A stretch of DNA of 64,000 bases, from positions 310,001-374,000 of the forward strand of contig NW_020289978.1 in NCBI RefSeq assembly GCF_003144245.1, written 5' to 3'. A program made the position numbers and the translations under genes. Each line of letters starts with the position of its first letter. The first letter of the stretch is position 1. Positions 1-8,792 of the stretch are shown here, piece by piece. The DNA comes from Jaminaea rosea (Eukaryota; Basidiomycota; Exobasidiomycetes; Microstromatales). Under the pieces are notes generated by a model, which was not told the origin of the DNA, searched no databases, and saw only the letters and a list, made by a program, of their open reading frames with translations.

Positions 1-2
1 CA

Positions 3-1115
3 TCCGCAACAGCTCAGGCAGAGCAACAACGTCAGCTTCAAGCCCTCAAGTCTCGCCTGGCAGAGAAAGATGCAGAAGTACAACGCGTCGAGGAGCGACT
101 CGAAGAGGCACTACGCGAGGCTGAGGGAGCCCTTACGCAGGCAGCTGCGGCGCAGGAGAAGGCCAGGAAGATGGAAGAGGAGAGACAGCGTGAGGTGGAG
201 GAGATGGCTAGAGAGAAGGAAAGACAGGCAGCTCAAGCAGCTTTTAAGGCTGCGGCTGGCGCGGATGAGTCTTCGTCTATGATGGGCCACTCAGTGGAGC
301 ATTCAGCCTTGCTTGAGCCGCTCTCCGCGACGAAGGTGAAGACGAGGGCAAGGAGGGGGCAGAATATTGATCTGCCGCCTCCTATTGTGGATGACGATGT
401 GTACATGGACGAGGAAAGCACAACGAGCGGACCAAAGGCTGCATCGTCGTCGTCCGCCTCGTCATCACGCAAGAGACAGCGTGAGGTAGAGACGCTCGAA
501 GCTGCCGAGGAAGCGACCTTCTCTCTCACTGTCCCGTCCGAGGCTGAGGACCAAGAAGACGTGAAGCAAGCTGTAGCGAAGAAGCAGCAGGAAGAGCCCT
601 CAAGAAGTACCGACGCTTCAGCGTCGTCCTTGAAGCGGGCACGTCGCTCCGACCTGTCACCATCTTCTCCCTCGACCGAGCAAGCGCAACAAGAGCAACC
701 GCGTATCCTCACGAATCGTTCCGCACCCAACAGCAGCAGCGAAGAGCCGGCCGCAAAGGGCAGGCGTGTAGCTTCTTCTTCCTCGGGTACCACAACAGGC
801 AAAGCTCAACGCCCTGCGGCAGGGAGTGCAGCTCCACCCATGTCGTCCACACCTGCCGCTCCAGTCAGGAAGATGGTGTCCGCAGCCACAGTCAAGAAGC
901 AGCAGCAGCGACAACGCCAGCAGCAGCAGCAGCAGCGCCAGGAAGAAGGAGAAGACGTCAAGGCGACGCCTGCCCCTGCCCCCGCGGATGTAAAGAAGAG
1001 GAGAACAGTGGCAACGCCAAGCGTGCTTCAGGCTGCGCTTGAGAGGAGGAGAAGGGGTGCTGCAGGTGCAGAAGGGGGAGGAGGAGCGAGGAGGACCGCA
1101 AGTGGCGGACAGTGA
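3..1115 (+). CDS. Coiled-coil protein with basic, low-complexity C-terminus (5' end missing)
   Basis: The reading frame is open from the first bases of the window to a TGA at 1113-1115, so 370 C-terminal residues are visible and the start lies outside. Residues 1 to about 85 are an Ala/Glu/Gln/Arg-rich heptad-like helix, very probably coiled coil. The rest is disordered: Ser runs, a polyQ stretch near 900-945, and several Lys/Arg clusters (KRAR, KKRR) that could be nuclear localisation signals. An acidic patch (VDDDVYMDEE) sits near residues 128-137. I do not recognise the family. A coiled coil followed by a basic tail occurs in kinesins, kinetochore and nuclear structural proteins, but nothing here decides between them. 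It converges on the MIF2-like gene. Confidence 0.7.
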   Translation, partial: SATAQAEQQRQLQALKSRLAEKDAEVQRVEERLEEALREAEGALTQAAAAQEKARKMEEERQREVEEMAREKERQAAQAAFKAAAGADESSSMMGHSVEHSALLEPLSATKVKTRARRGQNIDLPPPIVDDDVYMDEESTTSGPKAASSSSASSSRKRQREVETLEAAEEATFSLTVPSEAEDQEDVKQAVAKKQQEEPSRSTDASASSLKRARRSDLSPSSPSTEQAQQEQPRILTNRSAPNSSSEEPAAKGRRVASSSSGTTTGKAQRPAAGSAAPPMSSTPAAPVRKMVSAATVKKQQQRQRQQQQQQRQEEGEDVKATPAPAPADVKKRRTVATPSVLQAALERRRRGAAGAEGGGGARRTASGGQ

Positions 1116-1492
1116 TGCGATCAAGGGCCAAAGGAAAAGGGCAGGGGCTTGTATACCACCAGAGAACGCTGTGTAGAGGGAGAAGGGTCGCCGTGTGTAG
1201 TCATGCATCCATTGCCTCGCCAGCACCGCGTGAAGTCCGCAATCTCAGCCAGGCACCTTGCGAATATCAACCTTTTGCTTTTGTTTACACGATCGAGGCC
1301 AATGAGACAATACACGGAACGAAACGAAACGGTAGACGAGGAGATAGAAGCGGATGCGGAAAGTGTAATCGAGGTGACAAGCTTGGTCGGTGGTAGAGGT
1401 GGACGGGGCGAGGGTTCGCTGTGCGACCTCGAGGGGGTATGACTGGCTGCTTCGCTAGTGTTGTCAAGACGCTGCTTTCGCCGGCGTCGTCG
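1116..1492. other. Convergent 3' intergenic region
   Basis: This 377-base gap holds the 3' ends of the coiled-coil gene and the CENP-C gene. Short overlapping open frames occur on both strands, but none has a conserved-looking product. No RNA gene or repeat was seen. Confidence 0.6.
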
Positions 1493-3613
1493 TCAAGCGC
1501 GATTCTTCGTCTTCTTCTTCTTCCCTGCCGCCCCAGACGACGAGGTGGCAGGCACGATCTCTGCATCTGAGGCATCCGACCCTGGCGATCCGTTTACCTG
1601 CTTTTGTTTCTTTTGCTTCTTTCTTTGCCCGCCCTCAGCAGCCGACCCCGCTATCCCATTGGCACTTGCTGCCCTCTCCCTCTTGATCGTCGCAGGCGAA
1701 GCCGTCGTATCCCCCAACGCGGCGGCACCCGCCGTTTGTGGCCAAGGGGCGTAGCGCTGGATGATGGGCCCCTCGATCGTTGGCTGTCCCTTGGGATGGC
1801 GCGCCTGTGTAAACCAGATGACCGCTTTGCGCTGGCTGCAATTCTCAATCGAGTAGGTGTTGCCCTTCGGCACCATGAACATTCCTCCGGGGCCTAGTCG
1901 GAACATGGTGCGATGGACGCGGATGTCGAGCCCTCCCTGCCAGATGGCGAAGGAGTAGTTGTTGTCCTTCGTGGGCTTTGTAGGTTTGGACCCGCCGACC
2001 GGAATTTCCAGGATGCCAGAGGCCATGTACTCGTCGACGCCAAAGACCTTTTCGAACGAGAAGCTCGAGTTGGTCGCTGGTTTTGCCCGCACCTGGGAGT
2101 AGGGGCAGGCGATGCGGCGCTCGACCTCGCATTGACGATCCGCATCCCACACAGTGCCGTGAGGGTCCGTTTCGTCGTCCCATCCATCCTCGGGATTGCG
2201 CGTCGCTGCGGTAGGGTCGAGCTCCTCATCTTCATCATCGCTCTCTCCCTCGCTTCCAGTCTTGCTGCGCTTCATCTTGTGCTTGGCAGAGCGCGACCGA
2301 CCTCGCCCGCCGGGCCTTGTGGTGCCGTCCGGATTGACGGGTTTCTTGCGTGGCAGACGTAGACCGGTGAATGTGCCTTCTCCTGGTGGGCGACTGTAAC
2401 GAATGATCTCGCGCAGTACGGGTACCGCATACGTCTTGATCGGCGCTTCTTCGAAGACATTCTCGTCGATGGTCTCATCCGCGTCGGCTGAGTCGTGGCG
2501 ACGCTGTGGTCGAGAAGATGGAAGAGAGGGACGACCGTAGATGGCCCGTTCACCGCGCCAGTACTCGAGGGGAGCATATCGATGGCGCGTTGAGCGGCGC
2601 ACGTCGCCGTCGATGACGCTACCTGCTCGGCCGCGACTGGATGCGACGCGCTCGCTTTCGAAGTGGCCCGCCTGAGATAGAGATGCGGGCTTGCCTTTGC
2701 CCACGGAGGAGGGCGCACTAACCTCCTTGTGTGGGCGACCCTTTCCCCTCTTTGCTTGCGTTGGCGTGCGTTGTGGGTCGTCCTGGTCCTCCTCCTCAAT
2801 GGCTTCAGCCAAGCCTTCAACCTCTTCCGCCGAAGCCGCATCGCTGTAGTCGCCGGCATTGTCGTCGTCGTCGCCAAAGCGTCGCGGCTCCTCTGGATCC
2901 TCGCTGAGTCGCTCTCGATCGTCCTCTTCCTCGTCCTGTACGCTGATTCCTCCATCGCCATAGTCCCTCTCGCCTTCGCTGTCGTCGATGTTGAAGCTGG
3001 GCATGTCTCCGCCAGCCACGTCCATTGGACCTTGGTCATCGTCGTCGTACGGAGCAGCTGAACCGGACATGTCGTAGCGGGATTGGCGTCTTGAGTCGAG
3101 ACCTCGGTCGCTCATGCCGCTCGGCCTGCCTCGATTCTGACCGATGGAATGGCTGGATCGTCCACCAGCATCGTCTTCATATCCATCTTCATCATACCCC
3201 TCCGCCGCCTCTCCGTAATCGACCACGGAGTCGCCGCTCTCCCCCTCGCTGCGCACATCCTCTTGGTATCGTGATGAGCGTGATCTGCTCTGAGGTGACG
3301 GAGCGTAGCTGTTCTCGAGGTCCATAGCCATACTGCTGCTTCCCACATCGCCTCTTCTGCCGCTTTGCCGCCTGCTTGTACGCGGTGATGAGCCAGCATA
3401 CAGGGACGAGGAGTCCTGTGGGAACCCTCTTGATCTGGTTGAGTAGGTCGTCTCATCGTAGCTTCCACCGTCGTCGTAGCTGCTCTGATCGTGCTCATCC
3501 ATTGCCCTTCTTCCTGCCTCGAGATAGCCGCTGATCGAGCGCACATCCTCATTCACCCTCATGCCCGTCCTCCCTCCGACACCAGGACCGTGGAACCTGC
3601 GCGTCGATGCCAT
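1493..3613 (-). CDS. MIF2: Centromere protein C / Mif2 homologue
   Basis: A single exon encodes 706 residues, starting at an ATG at 3613. CENP-C binds centromeric CENP-A nucleosomes and anchors the inner kinetochore. The N-terminus (GVGGRTGMRV) resembles the Mif2 N-terminal region. An acidic, disordered middle follows. The CENP-C signature lies at about residues 339-361: RRSTRHRYAPLEYW then RGER, with the Arg and Trp residues that contact the H2A/H2B acidic patch and the CENP-A tail. A C-terminal cupin-fold dimerisation domain covers about 520-625 (FGVDEYMASGILEIP, LGPGGMFMVPKGNTYSIEN). A Lys-rich tail ends the protein. Length is in the usual fungal range. It is divergent from the NUP53 gene. 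Identification rests on having both hallmark domains in the right order. Confidence 0.93.
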   Translation of the reverse strand: MASTRRFHGPGVGGRTGMRVNEDVRSISGYLEAGRRAMDEHDQSSYDDGGSYDETTYSTRSRGFPQDSSSLYAGSSPRTSRRQSGRRGDVGSSSMAMDLENSYAPSPQSRSRSSRYQEDVRSEGESGDSVVDYGEAAEGYDEDGYEDDAGGRSSHSIGQNRGRPSGMSDRGLDSRRQSRYDMSGSAAPYDDDDQGPMDVAGGDMPSFNIDDSEGERDYGDGGISVQDEEEDDRERLSEDPEEPRRFGDDDDNAGDYSDAASAEEVEGLAEAIEEEDQDDPQRTPTQAKRGKGRPHKEVSAPSSVGKGKPASLSQAGHFESERVASSRGRAGSVIDGDVRRSTRHRYAPLEYWRGERAIYGRPSLPSSRPQRRHDSADADETIDENVFEEAPIKTYAVPVLREIIRYSRPPGEGTFTGLRLPRKKPVNPDGTTRPGGRGRSRSAKHKMKRSKTGSEGESDDEDEELDPTAATRNPEDGWDDETDPHGTVWDADRQCEVERRIACPYSQVRAKPATNSSFSFEKVFGVDEYMASGILEIPVGGSKPTKPTKDNNYSFAIWQGGLDIRVHRTMFRLGPGGMFMVPKGNTYSIENCSQRKAVIWFTQARHPKGQPTIEGPIIQRYAPWPQTAGAAALGDTTASPATIKRERAASANGIAGSAAEGGQRKKQKKQKQVNGSPGSDASDAEIVPATSSSGAAGKKKKTKNRA

Positions 3614-4249
3614 TGCGTCGAGTGAGCGCTGCTAAGCTTGTTTTGGTGGATGTATGCCTGCGCTCTGGAGGCGCGACTAGGTAGCAAGACGCCTTGATGA
3701 GATGATGTCGTGGGCGATGAGCAATGCCTCAAGGGGCCAAAGCTTCCGTGGTGACTGGTGTGAAGGGGGAATTTGGCGTGCGATGATGGTAGAGGGCGGA
3801 AGAGGAGGAGTTGACGAGACGAGATGCAGGGCAGCCGCTCCTAGTTGCTCAGCCCGCTCGTCGAGTGCCAGGGCGGAGGCGGCGACGCGTCGAGGCTCCA
3901 AGAAACAACAAGCAGGAGTGAGGGCAATGCAAGTCTGCAATGGATCTCGAGCACGACACGGTACTAGCGTAGCCAGCTGGTGGAGCTTTGCACGAGGTAG
4001 CGAAGGTTACGCAGCTTCCTTGTCAATGTGCCTGAGGCCGCGATAGATGCTCAATTGCCATGTGCGCCTATGTGTTGGGCGGGTGTGTGTTGTTGCTCTC
4101 TCGACCACGTGGTATGAGCGATCGACGGACGAAGGACATGAAGGCGGCTGCAAATACGAATAGTGGTGGAACACCCATTGCTCCCTGACTGTCTGCCTCC
4201 GCCTCTCGTCCCTCAATCTCGGCGTGAGGTTTCTCTCGTTTCATCCATC
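3614..4249. promoter_or_regulatory. Divergent MIF2/NUP53 intergenic region
   Basis: This 636-base stretch lies between two divergent start codons and should hold both promoters. It contains one ACGCGT, the MluI cell-cycle box of yeasts, at 3885-3890, about 270 bases upstream of the MIF2 start. No conserved open frame was found. Use of the box is inference: this hexamer recurs by chance in GC-rich DNA and also appears inside coding regions of this window. Confidence 0.4.
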
Positions 4250-6151
4250 ATGTTAGGAGGCAATTCATCTTCATCCTCCTCTTCTCCATTCGGTTATCAG
4301 CAAGGGGGACAGCAGCAACAGTCTCAACAGCCTTTCAATAGCGGCTTTGGTGGTCAGCAACAGCAGCAGCCGCCTCAGGGTCACAGCCAAGGCTACAATC
4401 CGTACCAGCAGCAGCAGCAGACGCCTGCGCAACATCAGCCCTTTCAATCCTTCGGCCAGTCACAGCAGGGTGGCTTTCCCGGCGGTCAACAGCAGCAAGG
4501 GCAGCCCTTCCAGACCCCTCAACAGCAGCAACAGCAGCAGCAGCCGTGGGGCGCTCAGAGTCAAGGTGGTGCCATGAACCAAGGGTGGAGCCCAGCCGGC
4601 GTGCAGCAGCAGCAGCCATACAATGGTCACGATCAGCAGCATGGGATGATGTTCTCGCAAGGCCAACAAAGCTTCTACGGCCAGCAACAGCAACAGCCAC
4701 ACCAGCCCCCGATGCAGCAAGTCTACCTACCCGGCTACCTGAGCAAGATTCGCGGCCAACGACCCTACTCAGCTGCGAGTCGCAAGGTCAGCGACAATGC
4801 CAACTCGCCTCCCAAGCAAGATGATGCCGCTCTCAGCTCTGGTTCAGCAAATGCGCATGCGACCCCCAATTCGAGAGGCTCTCGCGATGGCAATCGACGC
4901 AATTCCCTTGATGGAGCTGGTGGACCTTCTTCTCCTCTGCAGGGTTTCCAGTCCTCCTTCTTCTCTTCACCCACCGACTATGCAGCGCAGAGTCGCTCCA
5001 CCTTCGACGGGTCGGGCAGCATCTTCGGCGTAGGAGGACTGCGCGGCGGCGGCAACCGCAAGAGCGTAGGGCCAGGGGCGAGCAGGGATAGCGCCTCTGC
5101 CGCTGGCACGCCCGGGCGAGAGAGGTCAGCCAGCTATATGCGAGCATCGAGCATCGGAAGTCCACAAGCGCAAAGCACGGTCGACGATGATGATGCGCCG
5201 CCCTTTGAGGCTCTGGCAGACGTCGACGCCTCACGCGAGCAGTTCGGCGCCGCTTCCTTTGGCGACTCGGTCAACGCAATGGCCACATCGCCTCCCAACA
5301 GGCAGCAGAACAGCAGCGCAGGCTTCGGTACTCCCTCCTATGGTGGGCGCAATACGCCCAACTTCAGGCGGCAAGAAGTTGCGGCTCAACCCTCTCGCAT
5401 GGACAACGGCCGCGAGTCCGCGATATGCACCCTCCTTCTATACGGCTTCCCCTCCTCACTAAGCCACGCTGTCCTCTCGCATTTCAATGGCATCGGCGAG
5501 ATCACCTCGCACACTTCCCTTGCCCCGGCCCCGGACTCAAGCAGCAGCGACGGCTTTGTCGTCTCGGAGTGCTTGCGTATCACCTACGCTGAGCCGTGGC
5601 ACGCCCTTCGCGCTTTGCGACGCAGTGGCGAGGTGGTAGCGGGTGTGGCATATGTGGGCGTCAGACTGGCGGACGATATGCTTCACCAGGAGATGCTCCT
5701 CAATGGAATGAGCTCGAGCATGTTCACCAATGGCAGCGCTGCCTCTATGATCGGGAGCAACACGACCTCCCCGCCCCTGGCGGCTGCAACCGTCACCAAG
5801 CCCATCGGTGGACCAAGCGCCGGATCGGCATCTTCAGGCGCAGGGACAGGCGCTGGTGCTCGTTCGGCGCGCGATTCGACGCCCTCCTTTGGCCGACCAG
5901 TGACCATGGTCGACAGCCCCGCTGCCGCCTTGCGAGCCCGAACGCAAGGTGGACCTGGAGGTGCGGGTACTTCTTCGCCCTTCAGCAAGGTCACGGGTCT
6001 GTTTGGCGGAGCCACTGCCGCGCCAAACGGTAGCAACGCAGGCACGCCCTCGAGAGGTGGAGCGACGCAGGCTGGGGGTAGCGGGCCGGGCACACCTGGA
6101 AATCAAAGTGGTGTGATGGGGAGGATCGGGGATGCCATCTTTGGCTGGTAG
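4250..6151 (+). CDS. NUP53: Nucleoporin Nup53/Nup35 homologue
   Basis: A single exon encodes 633 residues. The frame is open upstream to 4163, but the ATG at 4250 opens directly into the conserved-looking Ser-rich start, so I prefer it. Residues 1 to about 150 are a Gln-rich disordered region with long CAG/CAA runs. Ser/Gly-rich sequence follows. An atypical RRM (the Nup35-type dimerising RRM) lies at about 391-475, with TLLLYGFPSS, a cluster around ITYAEPWHALRALRRSGEV, and VAYVGVRLADD. The last 14 residues (SGVMGRIGDAIFGW) match the amphipathic membrane-binding helix that ends Nup53/Nup35 proteins. The protein is expected in the inner ring of the nuclear pore, at the pore membrane. The long polyQ N-terminus is the main departure from yeast Nup53. 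Confidence 0.9.
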   Translation: MLGGNSSSSSSSPFGYQQGGQQQQSQQPFNSGFGGQQQQQPPQGHSQGYNPYQQQQQTPAQHQPFQSFGQSQQGGFPGGQQQQGQPFQTPQQQQQQQQPWGAQSQGGAMNQGWSPAGVQQQQPYNGHDQQHGMMFSQGQQSFYGQQQQQPHQPPMQQVYLPGYLSKIRGQRPYSAASRKVSDNANSPPKQDDAALSSGSANAHATPNSRGSRDGNRRNSLDGAGGPSSPLQGFQSSFFSSPTDYAAQSRSTFDGSGSIFGVGGLRGGGNRKSVGPGASRDSASAAGTPGRERSASYMRASSIGSPQAQSTVDDDDAPPFEALADVDASREQFGAASFGDSVNAMATSPPNRQQNSSAGFGTPSYGGRNTPNFRRQEVAAQPSRMDNGRESAICTLLLYGFPSSLSHAVLSHFNGIGEITSHTSLAPAPDSSSSDGFVVSECLRITYAEPWHALRALRRSGEVVAGVAYVGVRLADDMLHQEMLLNGMSSSMFTNGSAASMIGSNTTSPPLAAATVTKPIGGPSAGSASSGAGTGAGARSARDSTPSFGRPVTMVDSPAAALRARTQGGPGGAGTSSPFSKVTGLFGGATAAPNGSNAGTPSRGGATQAGGSGPGTPGNQSGVMGRIGDAIFGW

Positions 6152-6791
6152 CGCAGACAGTTACCTCGAGGTGTGAACCATGTCATCTATTCATGCTCAT
6201 CACGTTGTTTCTCTCATTCAATTGACTCGTATCGAGGCACGCATCCTCATCGCAATCATCTCGCAGCTGCCCTCATCGTCTCTCTGTCACGGCCCTCGCG
6301 TTTTCCCGGCGGCACCCAAGGAGAGGCCCAGTCGCGTTGGGGACGGATCGAGGTGTGTTCTTCCAATAGCTCGAGCGCCGTGCGTGCGGGCGTGCGGGCG
6401 CCTCTCGCTTGGTCCGCCTCATCGACGTCGAAGAAGCCTGCCCGCCTGCCTGCCTGCCTGCCTGCTGCTTGCTGCTCCTGCTCCGCCGCGAAAGCAGCAG
6501 CAGCCGACTGACGCCTTGGAGACGAAGGCTTTTGCTCTTTGGTCGGACCATTGAATGCTTCTCGCTCTCCTTCCTTCCACTACTACCACTCTCGTGATCG
6601 GTCGGCATCGCATCGTAGACGCCCCTCCCTTCTCCTTTCTGACTTCACACGCTACGCCTCTACACTCCTTGCTATCGAAGGCCTAGACTAGCCCACGTCT
6701 CAATCTCGCTCTCATCGTACTAGCAGCGCACCGCTTCTTCTTCTTCTTCTTCCTTTGATTCCGCCCTCAATCACTTCACCGCATCACCACC
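6152..6791. other. Intergenic region with CCTG repeat and pyrimidine-rich leader
   Basis: This 640-base stretch lies between NUP53 and the HMG-CoA synthase gene, which point the same way. It contains a (GCCT)5 tract at 6444-6463 and, just before the downstream gene, a CTT-repeat pyrimidine tract at about 6735-6755, typical of core promoters and leaders of highly expressed fungal genes. The small open frames across it are low-complexity and not credible proteins. Confidence 0.5.
6444..6463. repeat. (GCCT)5 tetranucleotide tract
   Basis: Five perfect GCCT copies lie between NUP53 and ERG13. They are part of a wider CTG/CCTG-rich stretch. Confidence 0.85.
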
Positions 6792-8477
6792 ATGTCGTCC
6801 ACTCGTCCTCAGAATGTCGGCATCAAGGCCATGGAGATCTACTTCCCTAAGAGGGTGAGCGCAACGCCGTGGTTGAGAGAACGTAACCGTGATGCACGGC
6901 AAGGTCAAGAGAGCTCACCATCGTCATCCCGCTTGCCTCGCCGCCGCGCTTTCCTGCGTCCCAGTGCATCTCCCAAGACGCTCTTGAAGTGAGTCGACTG
7001 AGCTCAATGTATGCCTACCTCTTCAAGCTCTGAAACTGACCACCTGCCTTCCTCTAGGACTTCGACGGAGCGCCCAAGGGCAAGTACACGATTGGCTTTG
7101 GCCAGAAGTACATGGCAACCTGTGACGACCGCGAGGACATCAACTCCTTCCTCTTGACCGTCACACAAAACCTCATCGAGAAGTACAATGTCGACCCCAA
7201 GTCCATCGGACGCCTCGATGTGGGAACCGAGACGATCATCGACAAGTCCAAGTCGGTCAAGACTGTCCTCATGGAGCTCTTCAAGGCGTCGGGCAACTCA
7301 GACATTGAGGGACTCGACTCTAAGAACGCTTGCTACGGATCGACGGCCGCGCTCTTCAACGCTATCAATTGGGTCGAAAGCTCGTCGTGGGATGGCAGGG
7401 ACGCCATTGTTACCGCGGGTGACATTGCCATCTACGCTGAGGGGTCTGCTAGACCCGTCGGTGGTGCTGGCGCCGTCGCCTTCCTCATTGGCCCCGATGC
7501 TCCCATCGCCTTTGAGCGTGAGCATGAACCCGCTCTTTCAGTGATTACTGAACACCGCATAGCTGACCTTTCATCTCTACCCTCGCCCTTCTCCCTGCCT
7601 GGCGTCTACAGCCATCCACGGCACTCACATGGCCAACAACTGGGACTTCTACAAGCCCGACCTCAACTCCGAGTACCCCACTGTCGACGGACCCGAGACG
7701 ATTCAGACGTACCTCGGTGCTCTCGACCGCGCCTATGACGCCTACCGAGCAAAGGCCGCCAAGGCAGGCAAGCTGGCTGGCGCCAATGGCGTCAACGGCA
7801 CTGCTGCCCCTGGCGCCAAGGTTGACGACTTTGACTACACCATCTTCCACTCTCCCTACGGAAAGCTCGTCCAGAAGGGCTTCGGTCGTCTCGTCTACAA
7901 CGACTACCTCTCCGACCCTACCAACTCTGCTTATGCTTCTATCCCGGAGTCGTTCAAGGACCTGGACCGCCAGTCGACGATCACGAACAAGGAAGTCGAG
8001 AAGGCCTTTGCCGCCCACACCAAGCAGATGCAAGCCTCTAAGCTCGAGCCTACAAACGACACCGTCCGCCGTGTAGGCAACATGTACACCGCCTCCCTGT
8101 ACGGCGGTCTTGGCTCCCTCATCTCCAACGTCTCCTCCGCAGACATGCAGGGCAAGCGCATCCTTTTCTACGCCTTCGGATCAGGCTGTGCCGCCTCCGT
8201 CTTCTCGGCCAAGGTCGTCGGAGACGTCAGCCACATCAAGGAGAAGATGCAGCTCCAAGAGCGCCTGGCCGCCATGGAGGTCGTGCCGTGCCAGACGTAC
8301 GTGGATGCGCTCAAGATGAGGGAGGAGACGCACAACAAGGTTGACTTTGAGCCCAAGGGTGATGTCAAGGATGTGTGGGAGGGAGCCTTCTACTTGGAGA
8401 AGATTGACAAGACCTGGAGGCGGTCCTACGGAAGGAAGGGGAGCGAGATGAAGATTAGCGCTCTTCCTCAGCACTAG
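6792..8477 (+). CDS. ERG13: Hydroxymethylglutaryl-CoA synthase
   Basis: The enzyme condenses acetyl-CoA with acetoacetyl-CoA to HMG-CoA, the second step of the mevalonate/ergosterol route. Exons are 6792-6854, 6965-6988, 7058-7517 and 7612-8477, giving 470 residues, the normal length. Exon 2 is only 24 bases (CISQDALE) but is needed to restore the family's N-terminal alignment between IYFPKR and [16 protein letters not shown]. Catalytic residues are visible: Glu87 in GTETIID, the acyl-accepting Cys121 in [13 protein letters not shown], and His262 in [11 protein letters not shown]. All introns have GTGAGC/GTGAGT donors and TAG/CAG acceptors. The enzyme is expected in the cytosol. The CT-rich leader fits strong expression. 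It converges on the Mtf1-like gene. Confidence 0.97.
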
Positions 8478-8792
8478 GTGGATGGATGGGTGAGAATATG
8501 TGAAGGGGCCAATCGAGGAAGAGGGGGAAGAACATGGCAGAGAGAAGGATTAGCGGGTGCGGCATTGTAGATCGCTGAAAAGCAGCGACTCGAATCCTGT
8601 TGTCGTCATCGTATGCATTCGCAGAATGCATGAGACGAATGAGCCCCAGCCGCAGCACTGTGCAGTGTCGTGAAGAGCGATCGGTGCAGTCTTCGTGTCG
8701 TAGAGCAGCTACGCCATGTTACATTACAGAGTACAAATTGGACCCTCCTCCCGTTCATCAGTGGTGATTGTCCCTCCTTATTGACCCTTTTC
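8478..8792. other. Convergent 3' intergenic region
   Basis: This 315-base gap lies between the 3' ends of the HMG-CoA synthase and Mtf1-like genes. A GACTCGAATCC string near 8587 resembles a tRNA T-loop, but no acceptor stem or A box accompanies it. I see nothing else. Confidence 0.5.

Noticed and set aside
8581-8600. Possible tRNA T-loop (GACTCGAATCC)
   Set aside because: No acceptor stem, D-arm or A box in the flanking sequence.
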